64,000 nt of DNA from Pyxidicoccus trucidator (GTDB lineage: Bacteria > Myxococcota > Myxococcia > Myxococcales > Myxococcaceae). The position numbers were made by a program, and so were the translations under genes. The notes below the pieces were generated by a model. It searched no databases. It saw nothing but the letters and a program-made list of their open reading frames with translations, and had not been told where the DNA came from. This document shows, piece after piece, positions 45,346 to 53,858 of this stretch (positions are counted from its first letter, which is position 1; each line of letters opens with the position of its first letter). The DNA lies in the NCBI RefSeq assembly GCF_010894435.1, contig NZ_JAAIXZ010000002.1, forward strand, positions 1 through 64,000, given 5' to 3'.

Positions 45346-47562
45346 ATGGTTGAGAAGCGATTGCGTGGTGCCTTGGGCATCTCATTGCTGTCTTTGCTTG
45401 CGGGCGCCTGTACGGAGGCAACCCCTCCGAACAGCTCGAAGGACGCGGTGGTGGAGAAGTCCGCCGCCGCCCTGGATGGCCTCCAGGTCGTGGGCGTCGA
45501 CGAGGCGGCGGTGCCCACCTTCGTCACCGGCCCGATAGGCCTCGTTCCGACCGAGGCCGGAGCGGTCCACTCCCTCCAGGCAAGCCAGCTGCTGCCCGTG
45601 CTGGAGCGCGTGGCGCCGCTGTTCCGGCTGAACCCGGACGACCTGTACCTGAAGAAGTCCTATGTCGGCTTCGACGGGGACGCGCACTTCCGCTACGGCG
45701 TGCGGCGCCAGGGCGTCGAGGTGCTGGGTGGAGAGCTGCGCCTGCACGCGCGCAACGGCGCCGTCTTCGCGGTGAACACCAACATGCGCGGGGACCTGCT
45801 GTCGACGGCGGACAAGGCCTCCATCGCCGCCGAGGCCGCCATCGCGGTGGCGAAGGACGACCGTGAGTCCCCGGCCGGTGCCACCGTCGCGCCCGAGCCC
45901 CGGCTCGTCTACCGGCGCGACGGGGGCCAGCTGGTGCTGGCCTACGACGTGCGCGTGAAGGGCGAGAAGGAGGACGGCACGCCGGTGCATGACTCGGTGC
46001 TCGTCAACGCGCGGACGGGAGATGCGTTCGAGCGCATCTCCTATATCCACTCCGCGCTGTTCCGCCGGGTCTACGACGGCGGGAACACGACGCAGCTGCC
46101 GGGCGTCCTGGCGCGCTCCGAGGGAGACCCGCCGCACGCGGACCCCATCGTCAACTTCGCCTATGACCACTCGGGCGAGGTCTACAAGTGCTACAGCGAC
46201 CTGTTCGGCCGCGACTCGTATGACAACGCCGGCGCGCACCTCATCAGCACCGTGCACCACCGCGTCAGCTACGTGAATGCCTACTGGGACGGAACCCAGA
46301 TGGTGTACGGCGATGGCGACGGGGTGAATTCCTCCAACCTGGCCGGCGCGCTGGATGTGACGGCGCACGAGATGACGCACGCCGTGACGGACGTCGAGTC
46401 GGACCTCATCTACTCGGGTGAGTCCGGCGGCATGAACGAGTCCATCTCCGACATCTTCGGTGCCGTGTGTGAGTGGTACATCCGGGGCCGGGTGGTGAAC
46501 GCCAACACGTGGCTCATCGGCGAGGACGTCTGGACGCCTGACATTCCCGGGGACGCCCTGCGCTACATGCACGACCCCCAGCTGGATGGCGACTCCCTGG
46601 ACCACTACGACGACTACGCCTCCGGCGTGGACGTGCACTACAGCTCGGGCATCTCCAACCTGGCCTTCTACCTGCTGTCGCAGGGCGGCACGCACCCGCG
46701 CCGTCCGCTGCCGACGCCGGTGGCGGGTATCGGCATCGAGAAGGCCGGACGCATCATCTACAAGATGAACGTGGACCTGCTGCTGCCGTCCTCCAACTTC
46801 GAGCAGGCGAAGCTCGCCGCGGAGCAGGCCGCCGTCCAGCTCGGCTATGACGCCGCGACGGTGAGCTCGGTCGACAGTGCCTGGAAGACGGTGGGCGTGG
46901 GCGCCCCCGTCACGCATCCTCACAGCTTGCCCCTCGAGAAGAACGTCCCCGCCACGGACCTGTCTGGTGCGCGAGCCAGCAAGGCGTACTTCTCCGTGGT
47001 GGTGCCCGAGGGGGCGACGGGCCTGACCTTCACCCTCTCCGGTGGCACGGGCGACGCGGACCTCTACGTGCGCCGGGGCCAGGCCCCGACGGCCACCAGC
47101 TATGACTGCCGTCCCTACCGGTCCGGCAACAACGAGGTGTGCACCTTCGCGGCCCCGGGTGATGGCATCTGGTTCGTGATGCTCAACGGCTTCAGCGCCT
47201 ACAGCGGCGCGACGCTGACGGTGACGTGGACGGGCGGCTACGTGCCCGTCGAGCCCGGAGTCGAAGTCTCCGGCCTGTCCGGCGCCGCGGGCTCCTCACA
47301 GGTGTTCACGGTCCAGATTCCCGAGCGCACCAACGGCGGCACCCGCAACATCCACGTGCGGCTGCGTGGCACGGGCAACGCGGACCTCTACGTGCAGCGC
47401 GCGGCAGTCCCAGGCTTCGGCTCCTACGACTGCCGTGGCGTGAACGAGCACAGCACGGAGAACTGCAACCTGAACGGCTTCGAGCCGGGCAAGTACTACA
47501 TCAACGTGTTCGGCGCGAAGGGCGGCTTCACCGACGGCACGCTCATCGTCACGTTCAACTGA
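45346..47562 (+). CDS. M4-family metalloprotease with two PPC domains
   Basis: A 738-residue secreted protease. Signal sequence with a lipobox-like 'LLAGAC' (C22), an FTP/PepSY propeptide (~50-210), then the thermolysin-like catalytic domain: zinc site H341-E342-x-x-H345 in 'VTAHEMTHAV' and E365 in 'GGMNESISDIFG', with the later catalytic His in 'DVHYSSGISN'. Two C-terminal pre-peptidase (PPC) domains follow ('GGTGDADLYVRRGQAPT', 'GTGNADLYVQRA'), which are usually removed or bind substrate. Likely a predation or nutrition protease. The start is fixed by the hairpin-bounded G-rich site. Confidence 0.93.
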   Translation: MVEKRLRGALGISLLSLLAGACTEATPPNSSKDAVVEKSAAALDGLQVVGVDEAAVPTFVTGPIGLVPTEAGAVHSLQASQLLPVLERVAPLFRLNPDDLYLKKSYVGFDGDAHFRYGVRRQGVEVLGGELRLHARNGAVFAVNTNMRGDLLSTADKASIAAEAAIAVAKDDRESPAGATVAPEPRLVYRRDGGQLVLAYDVRVKGEKEDGTPVHDSVLVNARTGDAFERISYIHSALFRRVYDGGNTTQLPGVLARSEGDPPHADPIVNFAYDHSGEVYKCYSDLFGRDSYDNAGAHLISTVHHRVSYVNAYWDGTQMVYGDGDGVNSSNLAGALDVTAHEMTHAVTDVESDLIYSGESGGMNESISDIFGAVCEWYIRGRVVNANTWLIGEDVWTPDIPGDALRYMHDPQLDGDSLDHYDDYASGVDVHYSSGISNLAFYLLSQGGTHPRRPLPTPVAGIGIEKAGRIIYKMNVDLLLPSSNFEQAKLAAEQAAVQLGYDAATVSSVDSAWKTVGVGAPVTHPHSLPLEKNVPATDLSGARASKAYFSVVVPEGATGLTFTLSGGTGDADLYVRRGQAPTATSYDCRPYRSGNNEVCTFAAPGDGIWFVMLNGFSAYSGATLTVTWTGGYVPVEPGVEVSGLSGAAGSSQVFTVQIPERTNGGTRNIHVRLRGTGNADLYVQRAAVPGFGSYDCRGVNEHSTENCNLNGFEPGKYYINVFGAKGGFTDGTLIVTFN

Positions 47563-47572
47563 GCTGACGCGG

Positions 47573-47611
47573 GCCCGCCCTGCCCCTGCTTCCAAAGAGG
47601 GGAGGGCGGGC
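47573..47611. terminator. Long GC hairpin between convergent genes
   Basis: GCCCGCCCTgCCCCT (47573-47587) pairs with AGGGGAGGGCGGGC (47598-47611), 14 pairs with one bulge and a 10-nt loop. It lies 10 nt after the M4 protease stop and 11 nt after the convergent lipoprotein stop, so it can end both transcripts. Confidence 0.7.
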
Positions 47612-47622
47612 GCGCGGGTGGG

Positions 47623-49080
47623 TCAGGGAACCGCCGGGGTAGCGACGTGGCCCGGCGAGGGCGTGCCGGGCGGAGGCATGGGCTGCACGCGGGCCATGCC
47701 CAGGAACGAGCCCGGCTCGCGCCCGTCGCCGCGCGCGGTGGACAGCTTCAGCGCGATGACCGAGCGGCTGTCGAGGATGACGTCGCGACGCCCCGCCAGC
47801 TCACGCACGGGCACGTCCACCGAGCCCATCAGCTCGCTGCCGCGCGGGTCGTCCATGAAGACCTGGAAGGTGATGCGCTGCTCGTCGAAGTCGTTGGCCA
47901 GGGCGACGAACTCGGAGTTGAACCCCGTGTAGATGCCGGTGCTCTGCGGCGTCGTCAGGCGGGTGCCGTCCGGCAGCAGGGCCTCGACGCGGAGCTGGGG
48001 CTGGTTCTCCCGGGGAAGGGCCGTGGCCAGCTCCAGCAGCACGTCGGACATGCCCCGGCGCGCGGCCAGCTGCGTCAGCTTCTGGGCGAGCCGGGTGAAG
48101 AGCGGGTTGGCCGCCCCCACCCAGGGGTTGCCATCCGGGCGGGTGGGCACCACCAGCACCGAGCGCAGCGAGACGCGGTAGGGACGCAGCTCCACACGCT
48201 CCAGCTGCTGGGTGGCGTAGCCGTCATCCTGGCCGGTGCGCAGGGCGCTCCGGTAGGCGTCCGCGGCCCGGTTCCAGTCGCGGTGGACGAGCTGCTGCTC
48301 GGCGCCGGAGACGTGGCGCACGTACTCCTCCAGCGGCGCCGCCCGTCCGCCCGGCCGCAGGCTCAGCGCCTCGCGGTAGCGCTCCTGGGCCAGCGGCCAG
48401 TCATGGTGCACGCGCGCGGCGTCACCCTCGCGGGCCAGCCGCTCGTACTCCACGGTGACCCACTGCTCGTACTCGGCGGCGATGCCCTGGGCCCAGCCGG
48501 CCAGCGAGCCGTCCAGCCCGGCCACGAGCTGCGCCAGCTCATGGGCCGCGAGGAGGTTGCGCTCCTGGCGGAAGCCGTCCGCCCGGGCGCGCCCGTTCGT
48601 GACGATGTGGCGCCGCACGTCCTCGGCCCGGGTCTTCACCTCCGGGGCCTGCGAGAGCTGGGTGGCGCGCTGCATCTCCTCGACGGCCTTGTGGAACTGG
48701 CCGCTGCGGGCCTGCTCGGCGGCTCCGTCCAGCATGCCGAAGGCGACGCGAGTCGCGGCGCGCATGCGGAAGCTGGCGATGTCCGCGTTGCCCCCGTCGA
48801 TGGAGAGGGCGAAGTCCGACTCGGCGAGGGCGCAGTTCCAGTCCTCCACCTGCTCGCAGGCCCGCGCGCGCTTCTTCGAGTCCTCGAGCGCCAGGGTACG
48901 GGCCTCCTCGAACTTCGCCTTCAGCTCCTGGCTGTCCGGGTCGTTCGCCACCGCCTGGCGGTACGCCGAGTACGCGGACTTCCAGTCACCCACGGCCGCC
49001 GCGCGGTCTCCCGCCTTCTCGGCCGACGCGCACGCGGCCAGCAGGGCGGCCGCCATCAATCCAAGTACCACTCGCTTCAT
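47623..49080 (-). CDS. TPR-like lipoprotein
   Basis: A 485-residue lipoprotein (lipobox L-A-A-C at C17). Residues ~20-300 are Ala-rich helical repeats of TPR type ('GDWKSAYSAYRQAVANDPDSQEL', 'HDWPLAQERYREALSLRPG', 'RDWNRAADAYRSALR'). The C-terminal ~180 residues form a beta-rich domain with 'RITFQVFMDDPRGSELMGSVDVPVREL', reminiscent of C2/immunoglobulin-like sheets. No enzyme motif. It is divergent from the ECF sigma gene and could act in the same signalling unit (inference). A 12-bp palindrome (49084-49095) overlaps its ribosome site. Confidence 0.7.
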   Translation of the reverse strand: MKRVVLGLMAAALLAACASAEKAGDRAAAVGDWKSAYSAYRQAVANDPDSQELKAKFEEARTLALEDSKKRARACEQVEDWNCALAESDFALSIDGGNADIASFRMRAATRVAFGMLDGAAEQARSGQFHKAVEEMQRATQLSQAPEVKTRAEDVRRHIVTNGRARADGFRQERNLLAAHELAQLVAGLDGSLAGWAQGIAAEYEQWVTVEYERLAREGDAARVHHDWPLAQERYREALSLRPGGRAAPLEEYVRHVSGAEQQLVHRDWNRAADAYRSALRTGQDDGYATQQLERVELRPYRVSLRSVLVVPTRPDGNPWVGAANPLFTRLAQKLTQLAARRGMSDVLLELATALPRENQPQLRVEALLPDGTRLTTPQSTGIYTGFNSEFVALANDFDEQRITFQVFMDDPRGSELMGSVDVPVRELAGRRDVILDSRSVIALKLSTARGDGREPGSFLGMARVQPMPPPGTPSPGHVATPAVP

Positions 49081-49292
49081 GTCAGGGAGCTCCCTCTTCC
49101 AGGTGCGCCCGAGGATACCCGAAGCCCGCCAGGGCGTTCACCGGTAGCCCGAGTCGGCGGGCACCCAGGAGGACGGCGCGAGTCCGGCCCGGGGGCCCAT
49201 GCGAGCGGACCTCCCGTCCCTTGCCTGCCGGCGCGCTTGTCGAAGGCTCTCGCGGGGCGCGGGTGGGGTGGCCACATTTGTAAGGGGTCCAC

Positions 49293-49919
49293 ATGCAGCC
49301 TGACGAGCGCGAGGCACTGGAGCAGCGAATCCACGGGTACTGCGAGCAGGGCGACGTGGGGCGCGCGGTGGAGGAGGCCCTGGCCGGCTATGGGCCGGAG
49401 CTCATGCGGCTGATGGCCTCCCTCCTCGAGGACAAGGAGCGGGCCCGCGAGGCCTACGCCATCTTCAGCGAGACGCTGTTGATGGACCTGCCCGCCTTCC
49501 GCTGGGAGAGCTCCTTCCGGACCTGGGCTCATCGCGTCGCGCGCAACGTGGCCTACCGGATGGCCGCGGCCCCCTCCCGCCGGGAGGTGCCGGTCAGCCA
49601 GGGCGCGTTCGACCAGCAGCCCCACCATGACTGGTCCCGCACGCGCCCGTGGCTCCGGACGGACGTGAAGGACCGCGTCCGGGCCCTGCGCGCCCAGCTG
49701 GAGCCCTATGAGCAGACGCTGCTGCAGCTGCGCATCGACCAGCGGATGTCCTGGACGGACGTGGCGCGGCGCCTGTCGGAGCCTGGCGAGCCCGTGACGT
49801 CCGAGGCGCTCGCCCGCCGGGCCGCCGTCCTCCGCCAGCAGTTCCAGCGCATCAAGGTCCGGCTGCGAGCGCTCGCCCGGGAGGCCGAGCTGCTCTCACG
49901 TGAGTCCAGCCACGCCTGA
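49293..49919 (+). CDS. ECF-type RNA polymerase sigma factor
   Basis: A 208-residue sigma-70 family protein. Region 2 is seen as 'REAYAIFSETLLMDLPAFRWESSFRTWAHRVARNVAYR' (shortened here by its residues ~50-90) and region 4 as 'LEPYEQTLLQLRIDQRMSWTDVARRL' (~135-160), with a longer basic C-terminal end. No anti-sigma gene is visible next to it; the downstream kinase-ATPase starts 62 nt later and may control it. ATG 49293 is the first start after a G-rich leader. Cytosolic. Confidence 0.85.
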   Translation: MQPDEREALEQRIHGYCEQGDVGRAVEEALAGYGPELMRLMASLLEDKERAREAYAIFSETLLMDLPAFRWESSFRTWAHRVARNVAYRMAAAPSRREVPVSQGAFDQQPHHDWSRTRPWLRTDVKDRVRALRAQLEPYEQTLLQLRIDQRMSWTDVARRLSEPGEPVTSEALARRAAVLRQQFQRIKVRLRALAREAELLSRESSHA

Positions 49920-49981
49920 GCCGCGTTCACATCCGCCCCGGCGGCGCTCTTCCTTCTGGAAGCAGTGCCCCCGGAGGGGGA

Positions 49982-52900
49982 ATGGCCGAAGACTCCAGTT
50001 CCAGGGCAGGACTCCCACCCAATCTGCGCCCCTTCGCGCGGAGCACGCGCTTCCGGCTCCTCGGCCGCATGGGCGAGGGCGGCATGGGGACTGTCTACCG
50101 CGTCCATGACCGCGAGCTGCGGCGGGACGTGGCGCTCAAGGTGATGCGCAAGGCGGGGCCCACCGCGCTCCACGCCCTCAAGCGCGAGTTCCGCTCCCGC
50201 GCGGGCCTCAGCCACCCCAACCTCGTCCAGCTCCACGACCTCATCGTCGGTGACGACTTCTGCTGCTTCAGCATGGAGCTGATTGAGGGCCTGGACTTCC
50301 TGGGCTGGGTCCGTCCGGAGCGCGCGCTCGCGAGGCGGAGTCAGGGCGCCTTCCCGCCGCGCGAGGCCGGCGTGGTGCTGTCGGAGGTCTCCCCGCTGCC
50401 GCCCGAGGCCGCGCCGCGCCTGCGCGCCGTGCTGGCGCAGCTCGTCCGCGGCCTCCAGGCGCTCCATGCCTCCGGGCTCGTCCACCGCGACATCAAGCCG
50501 GCCAACGTGCTCGTCTCCGCAGAGGGCCGCGTCGTCATCGTCGACTTCGGCCTGACCACGGAGCTCCAGGCGGGGCTGCTGGCCCGAATCGGCTCCTCCG
50601 CCGCCGGGACGCTGCCGTACATGGCGCCCGAGCAGCTCCAGGGCGGGCCGCTCACCCCGGCCTCGGACCTGTATGCCGTGGGGCTCGTGCTGTACGAGGC
50701 GCTCACCGGCTTCCGTCCCTTCCGGAACGAGACGGCCTACTTCCTCACGGGAGACACGGAGCAGCTCCTCCAGCGCCGCGCCTCCGAGTCCCCCCCCGAC
50801 CCCCGGGCCGTGGCCCCGGGCATTCCGGATGACCTGGCCGAGCTGACGGTGGCGCTGCTGTCCCCGTCACCCACGGAGCGGCCGGATGCCGCCGCGCTCC
50901 TGGCCCGGCTGTCGGCGGCGGAGCTCCCCACGGACGCGCGGCCCTGGGAGGGAGACCTCCTCTTCGGTCCTCCGAAGCCGGCCTTCGTGGGAAGGGCGGC
51001 CGAGCTGACCGTCCTGGACGCGGCGCTCCGGGGCGTCACGCGCAAGGGCCAGCAGCGCACCGTGCACGTCCACGGCCCGTCCGGCATCGGCAAGTCCACC
51101 CTGATGCGCGAGTTCCTCCGGCGCCAGGGCGCGCTGCTCGTGCTCAAGGGCCGCTGCCATCCGCGCGAAGTCGTGGCCTATCCCCTGCTGGACCCCATCA
51201 TCGACGCGCTGGCGGCGCACCTCTCCACGCTCCGGAGCGAAGCCCTGGCGGCGCTCGTCCCGGAGCACGCGCACGCCCTGGTGCGCCTGTTCCCCGTGCT
51301 GGGGCGGGTGTCCGCGCTCCGGGAAGCCCCGGTGCCCGACTCGCTCCCGGCGGACGTCGAGCTGCGCCGGCTGGGCACCGAGGCCCTGCGGGAGCTGCTC
51401 ACGCGCCTGGCGCGCACGGGGCCGCTGGTGGTGTGGATTGACGACCTGCAATGGGGAGACGCCGAATCGGCGCGGCTCCTCGAGCAGCTCCTGCGCGAGC
51501 CCGCTCCGCCCGCCTTCCTTCTGCTGCTCACCGGGCGCGACTGCCTCTCGGGCCCGCTGGGCGGGTCGAACACCCCCACGGCCCGCGTCCGCGAGCTTCC
51601 CCTGGGGCCCCTGTCGGCCGCGGAGGCGAAGGCGCTCGCGAGGCAGTGGCTGGCGGGCACGCAGGTGAATGCGGAGGCGTTGCGCTCCCTCGCCGGGCAG
51701 GCGGGCGGAAGCCCCTTCGTCGTGGGAGAGGTGGCCCGGTATCTCGCGACCGCCGCCAGCCGGGGCTCGGCCCTGGACGTCTCCGCGCCGCTCGACATCC
51801 AGCGGGTGCTGGCCGAGCGGCTGCGCGCGCTGCCCCCCATGCAACGGGCCCTGGTGGAGCTGGCGGCCGTGGCGGGAGTGCCTCTTCCCCGCGACGTGCT
51901 GCTGGCCGGGGCGGGGCTGGACCCGGGAGCCCGGCCGATGCTCTCCACGCTCTGCGATGCGTCGCTGCTGCGGCTCGTGTGCGGGGAGCGCGCGGAAGCC
52001 GTGACGACCTACCATGACCGCATCCGGGAGGCGGCGGTCGCCCTGCTGGGGGACGCCGCGCGCGCACGGCGGCACCGGGGGCTGGCGGAGGCGCTCGAGC
52101 ACGCCGGCTCAGAGGACCTGGAGCTGCTGCTGAGCCACTGGGTGGGCGCGGGCGAGCCGAAGCGCGCGGGGCCCTACGCCGTACGCGCCGCCGAGCGCGC
52201 CGCCCACGCGCTGGCCTTCGACCACGCGGCGTGGCTCTTCTCGCGGGCGCTGGCGCTGCTGGGCGACGAGGCGGACCGGCCGGCGCTCCTGGAGGGGTGG
52301 GGCGACGCGCTCGCCAACCAGGGCCTGCGGGCGGACGCGGCGGCGCGCTACCTGGAGGCCGCGAGCGCGCTCGGCGGCGGCGACCCCGGGCGGGTGCGAG
52401 ACTTGAGGCGCCGGGCCGCCGAGCAGTCCATCAAGTGTGGCCGGGTGGAGGAGGGCTGGCGGCTGCTGCGCACCGTGCTCGCGGACGTGGGCGTCCCCGT
52501 GCCGCGCAGCCGGCGGCACGCGCTGCTGATGGCCACCTGGTACCGGCTCCGCTTCCTCAAGGAGCACCAGCAGCCCGAGGTCCGCGCCGCCAGCCAGGTG
52601 CCCGCCGCGGAGCTTCCGGCGCTGGAGGCGCTCTGGACGGCGGCGTGTAGCTTCGCGCAGGTGGACCACGTGCTCGCGGATGCGTTCCGCATGCGGTACC
52701 TGCGGCGGGTCCTGGAGGTGGGAGACGCCTCCTCCGTGTGCCGCGCGCTGGCCTACGAGGCCGCCATGGAGACGCACCTCAAGGGCGGCTGGATGGACCG
52801 GCACTGCCAGAAGCTGCTCGCCCAGACGGAGCGCCTGGCGCGCTGGACGGGCAACGCCTGTGACGAGGGCTGGTCGCTGCTGGCCCACGCCACCCGGGCC

Positions 52901-53851
52901 TTCACCCATGGCCAGTGGCAGGAGGCGGTGAGCGCGTGCGAGCGGGGCGAGGCCGTCCTCCGCGAGCGGTGCACCGGCGTGGTGTGGGAGCTGGGCATGC
53001 TCGCGGCCTACCACCATGCCGCGCTGGCCATGCGCGGCGACCTGGGGCGGCTCGGCGAGCGGCTGGAGCGGTTCCTGGAGGACTCCACGCAGCGCGGAGA
53101 CATCTTCGGCATCATCGAGAGCTGCCTGGGCGACTGCATCCTCCCGTGGCTGGCACGTGGCCAGGGCGCGCGGGCCTGGGAGCTGTCGCGGGAGGCCCTG
53201 GAGTCGCTGGAGCGCGGCTCCGCGGGCAAGGCGGACTGGAACGATGCGTCCCGCGTGGGCCACTCCCACCGCGTGAGCTACTGCCTCCTCCTGGCCCACG
53301 TCCACGCATCATTATATGCGGGCAATCCGTGGCGGGCCTGGCGGGAGGTGCGGGCGCGGTGGGACGGCCTGTACCGCGCCACGCCGTCGCTGCGCTTCTT
53401 CGACGCGCATGTGCGGCACGCGCGGGCTCGCGCCGCCCTGGCCGCGGCCGAGCAGCTGGAGGAGCGGCAGGCCCCGCCGACGGAGGTGGCGCCGCGCTGG
53501 ACGCGCCGGGCCCTGCTGGTGGACGCGCGCCGCCAGGCCCGCGCCATCGGCCACGAGACGCTGGCGATGGCGGAGCCCCTGTCCGCGCTGGTGCTCGCGG
53601 GCGTGGCGCGGCTCGAGGGCGAGGAGGACACTGCGCGCACGCTGCTCGTCCAGGCCCTGGCTGGCTTCAGCGCGGCGGACATGGCGCTCCACCGGGAGGT
53701 TGCGCGGTATGCGCTCGGCGCGCTCCAGGGCGGGCCCCAGGGCCGGCTGTCCCAGCAGCGGGCCGAGGCGTGGCTGCGGGAACAGGGCGTGGTGGACCCG
53801 AGGGCGCTGGCGGCCACGCTGGCCCCCGGCCTGGGGCTCCGGCCCCGCTGA
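49982..53851 (+). CDS. Ser/Thr protein kinase fused to an AAA-type ATPase and TPR region
   Basis: A 1289-residue multidomain protein. The N-terminal Hanks kinase has 'GEGGMGTVY' (31-39), Lys in 'ALKVM' (K53), 'HRDIKPAN' (~167-174) and DFG (~186), so it appears active. Next is a STAND/AAA ATPase with Walker A 'GPSGIGKST' (~366) and Walker B-like 'VVWIDDLQW'. The C-terminal ~600 residues are Ala/Arg-rich helical repeats. There is no transmembrane helix. This architecture is common in myxobacteria and is seen in PknK-like regulators. ATG at 49982 has a GGAGG close upstream, 62 nt after the sigma gene. Confidence 0.9.
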   Translation: MAEDSSSRAGLPPNLRPFARSTRFRLLGRMGEGGMGTVYRVHDRELRRDVALKVMRKAGPTALHALKREFRSRAGLSHPNLVQLHDLIVGDDFCCFSMELIEGLDFLGWVRPERALARRSQGAFPPREAGVVLSEVSPLPPEAAPRLRAVLAQLVRGLQALHASGLVHRDIKPANVLVSAEGRVVIVDFGLTTELQAGLLARIGSSAAGTLPYMAPEQLQGGPLTPASDLYAVGLVLYEALTGFRPFRNETAYFLTGDTEQLLQRRASESPPDPRAVAPGIPDDLAELTVALLSPSPTERPDAAALLARLSAAELPTDARPWEGDLLFGPPKPAFVGRAAELTVLDAALRGVTRKGQQRTVHVHGPSGIGKSTLMREFLRRQGALLVLKGRCHPREVVAYPLLDPIIDALAAHLSTLRSEALAALVPEHAHALVRLFPVLGRVSALREAPVPDSLPADVELRRLGTEALRELLTRLARTGPLVVWIDDLQWGDAESARLLEQLLREPAPPAFLLLLTGRDCLSGPLGGSNTPTARVRELPLGPLSAAEAKALARQWLAGTQVNAEALRSLAGQAGGSPFVVGEVARYLATAASRGSALDVSAPLDIQRVLAERLRALPPMQRALVELAAVAGVPLPRDVLLAGAGLDPGARPMLSTLCDASLLRLVCGERAEAVTTYHDRIREAAVALLGDAARARRHRGLAEALEHAGSEDLELLLSHWVGAGEPKRAGPYAVRAAERAAHALAFDHAAWLFSRALALLGDEADRPALLEGWGDALANQGLRADAAARYLEAASALGGGDPGRVRDLRRRAAEQSIKCGRVEEGWRLLRTVLADVGVPVPRSRRHALLMATWYRLRFLKEHQQPEVRAASQVPAAELPALEALWTAACSFAQVDHVLADAFRMRYLRRVLEVGDASSVCRALAYEAAMETHLKGGWMDRHCQKLLAQTERLARWTGNACDEGWSLLAHATRAFTHGQWQEAVSACERGEAVLRERCTGVVWELGMLAAYHHAALAMRGDLGRLGERLERFLEDSTQRGDIFGIIESCLGDCILPWLARGQGARAWELSREALESLERGSAGKADWNDASRVGHSHRVSYCLLLAHVHASLYAGNPWRAWREVRARWDGLYRATPSLRFFDAHVRHARARAALAAAEQLEERQAPPTEVAPRWTRRALLVDARRQARAIGHETLAMAEPLSALVLAGVARLEGEEDTARTLLVQALAGFSAADMALHREVARYALGALQGGPQGRLSQQRAEAWLREQGVVDPRALAATLAPGLGLRPR

Positions 53852-53858
53852 GCGGCGC

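Noticed and set aside
49084..49095. AGGGAGCTCCCT palindrome as an operator of the TPR lipoprotein gene
   Set aside because: It coincides with the ribosome-binding region and is short and GC-rich; there is too little to separate it from chance.
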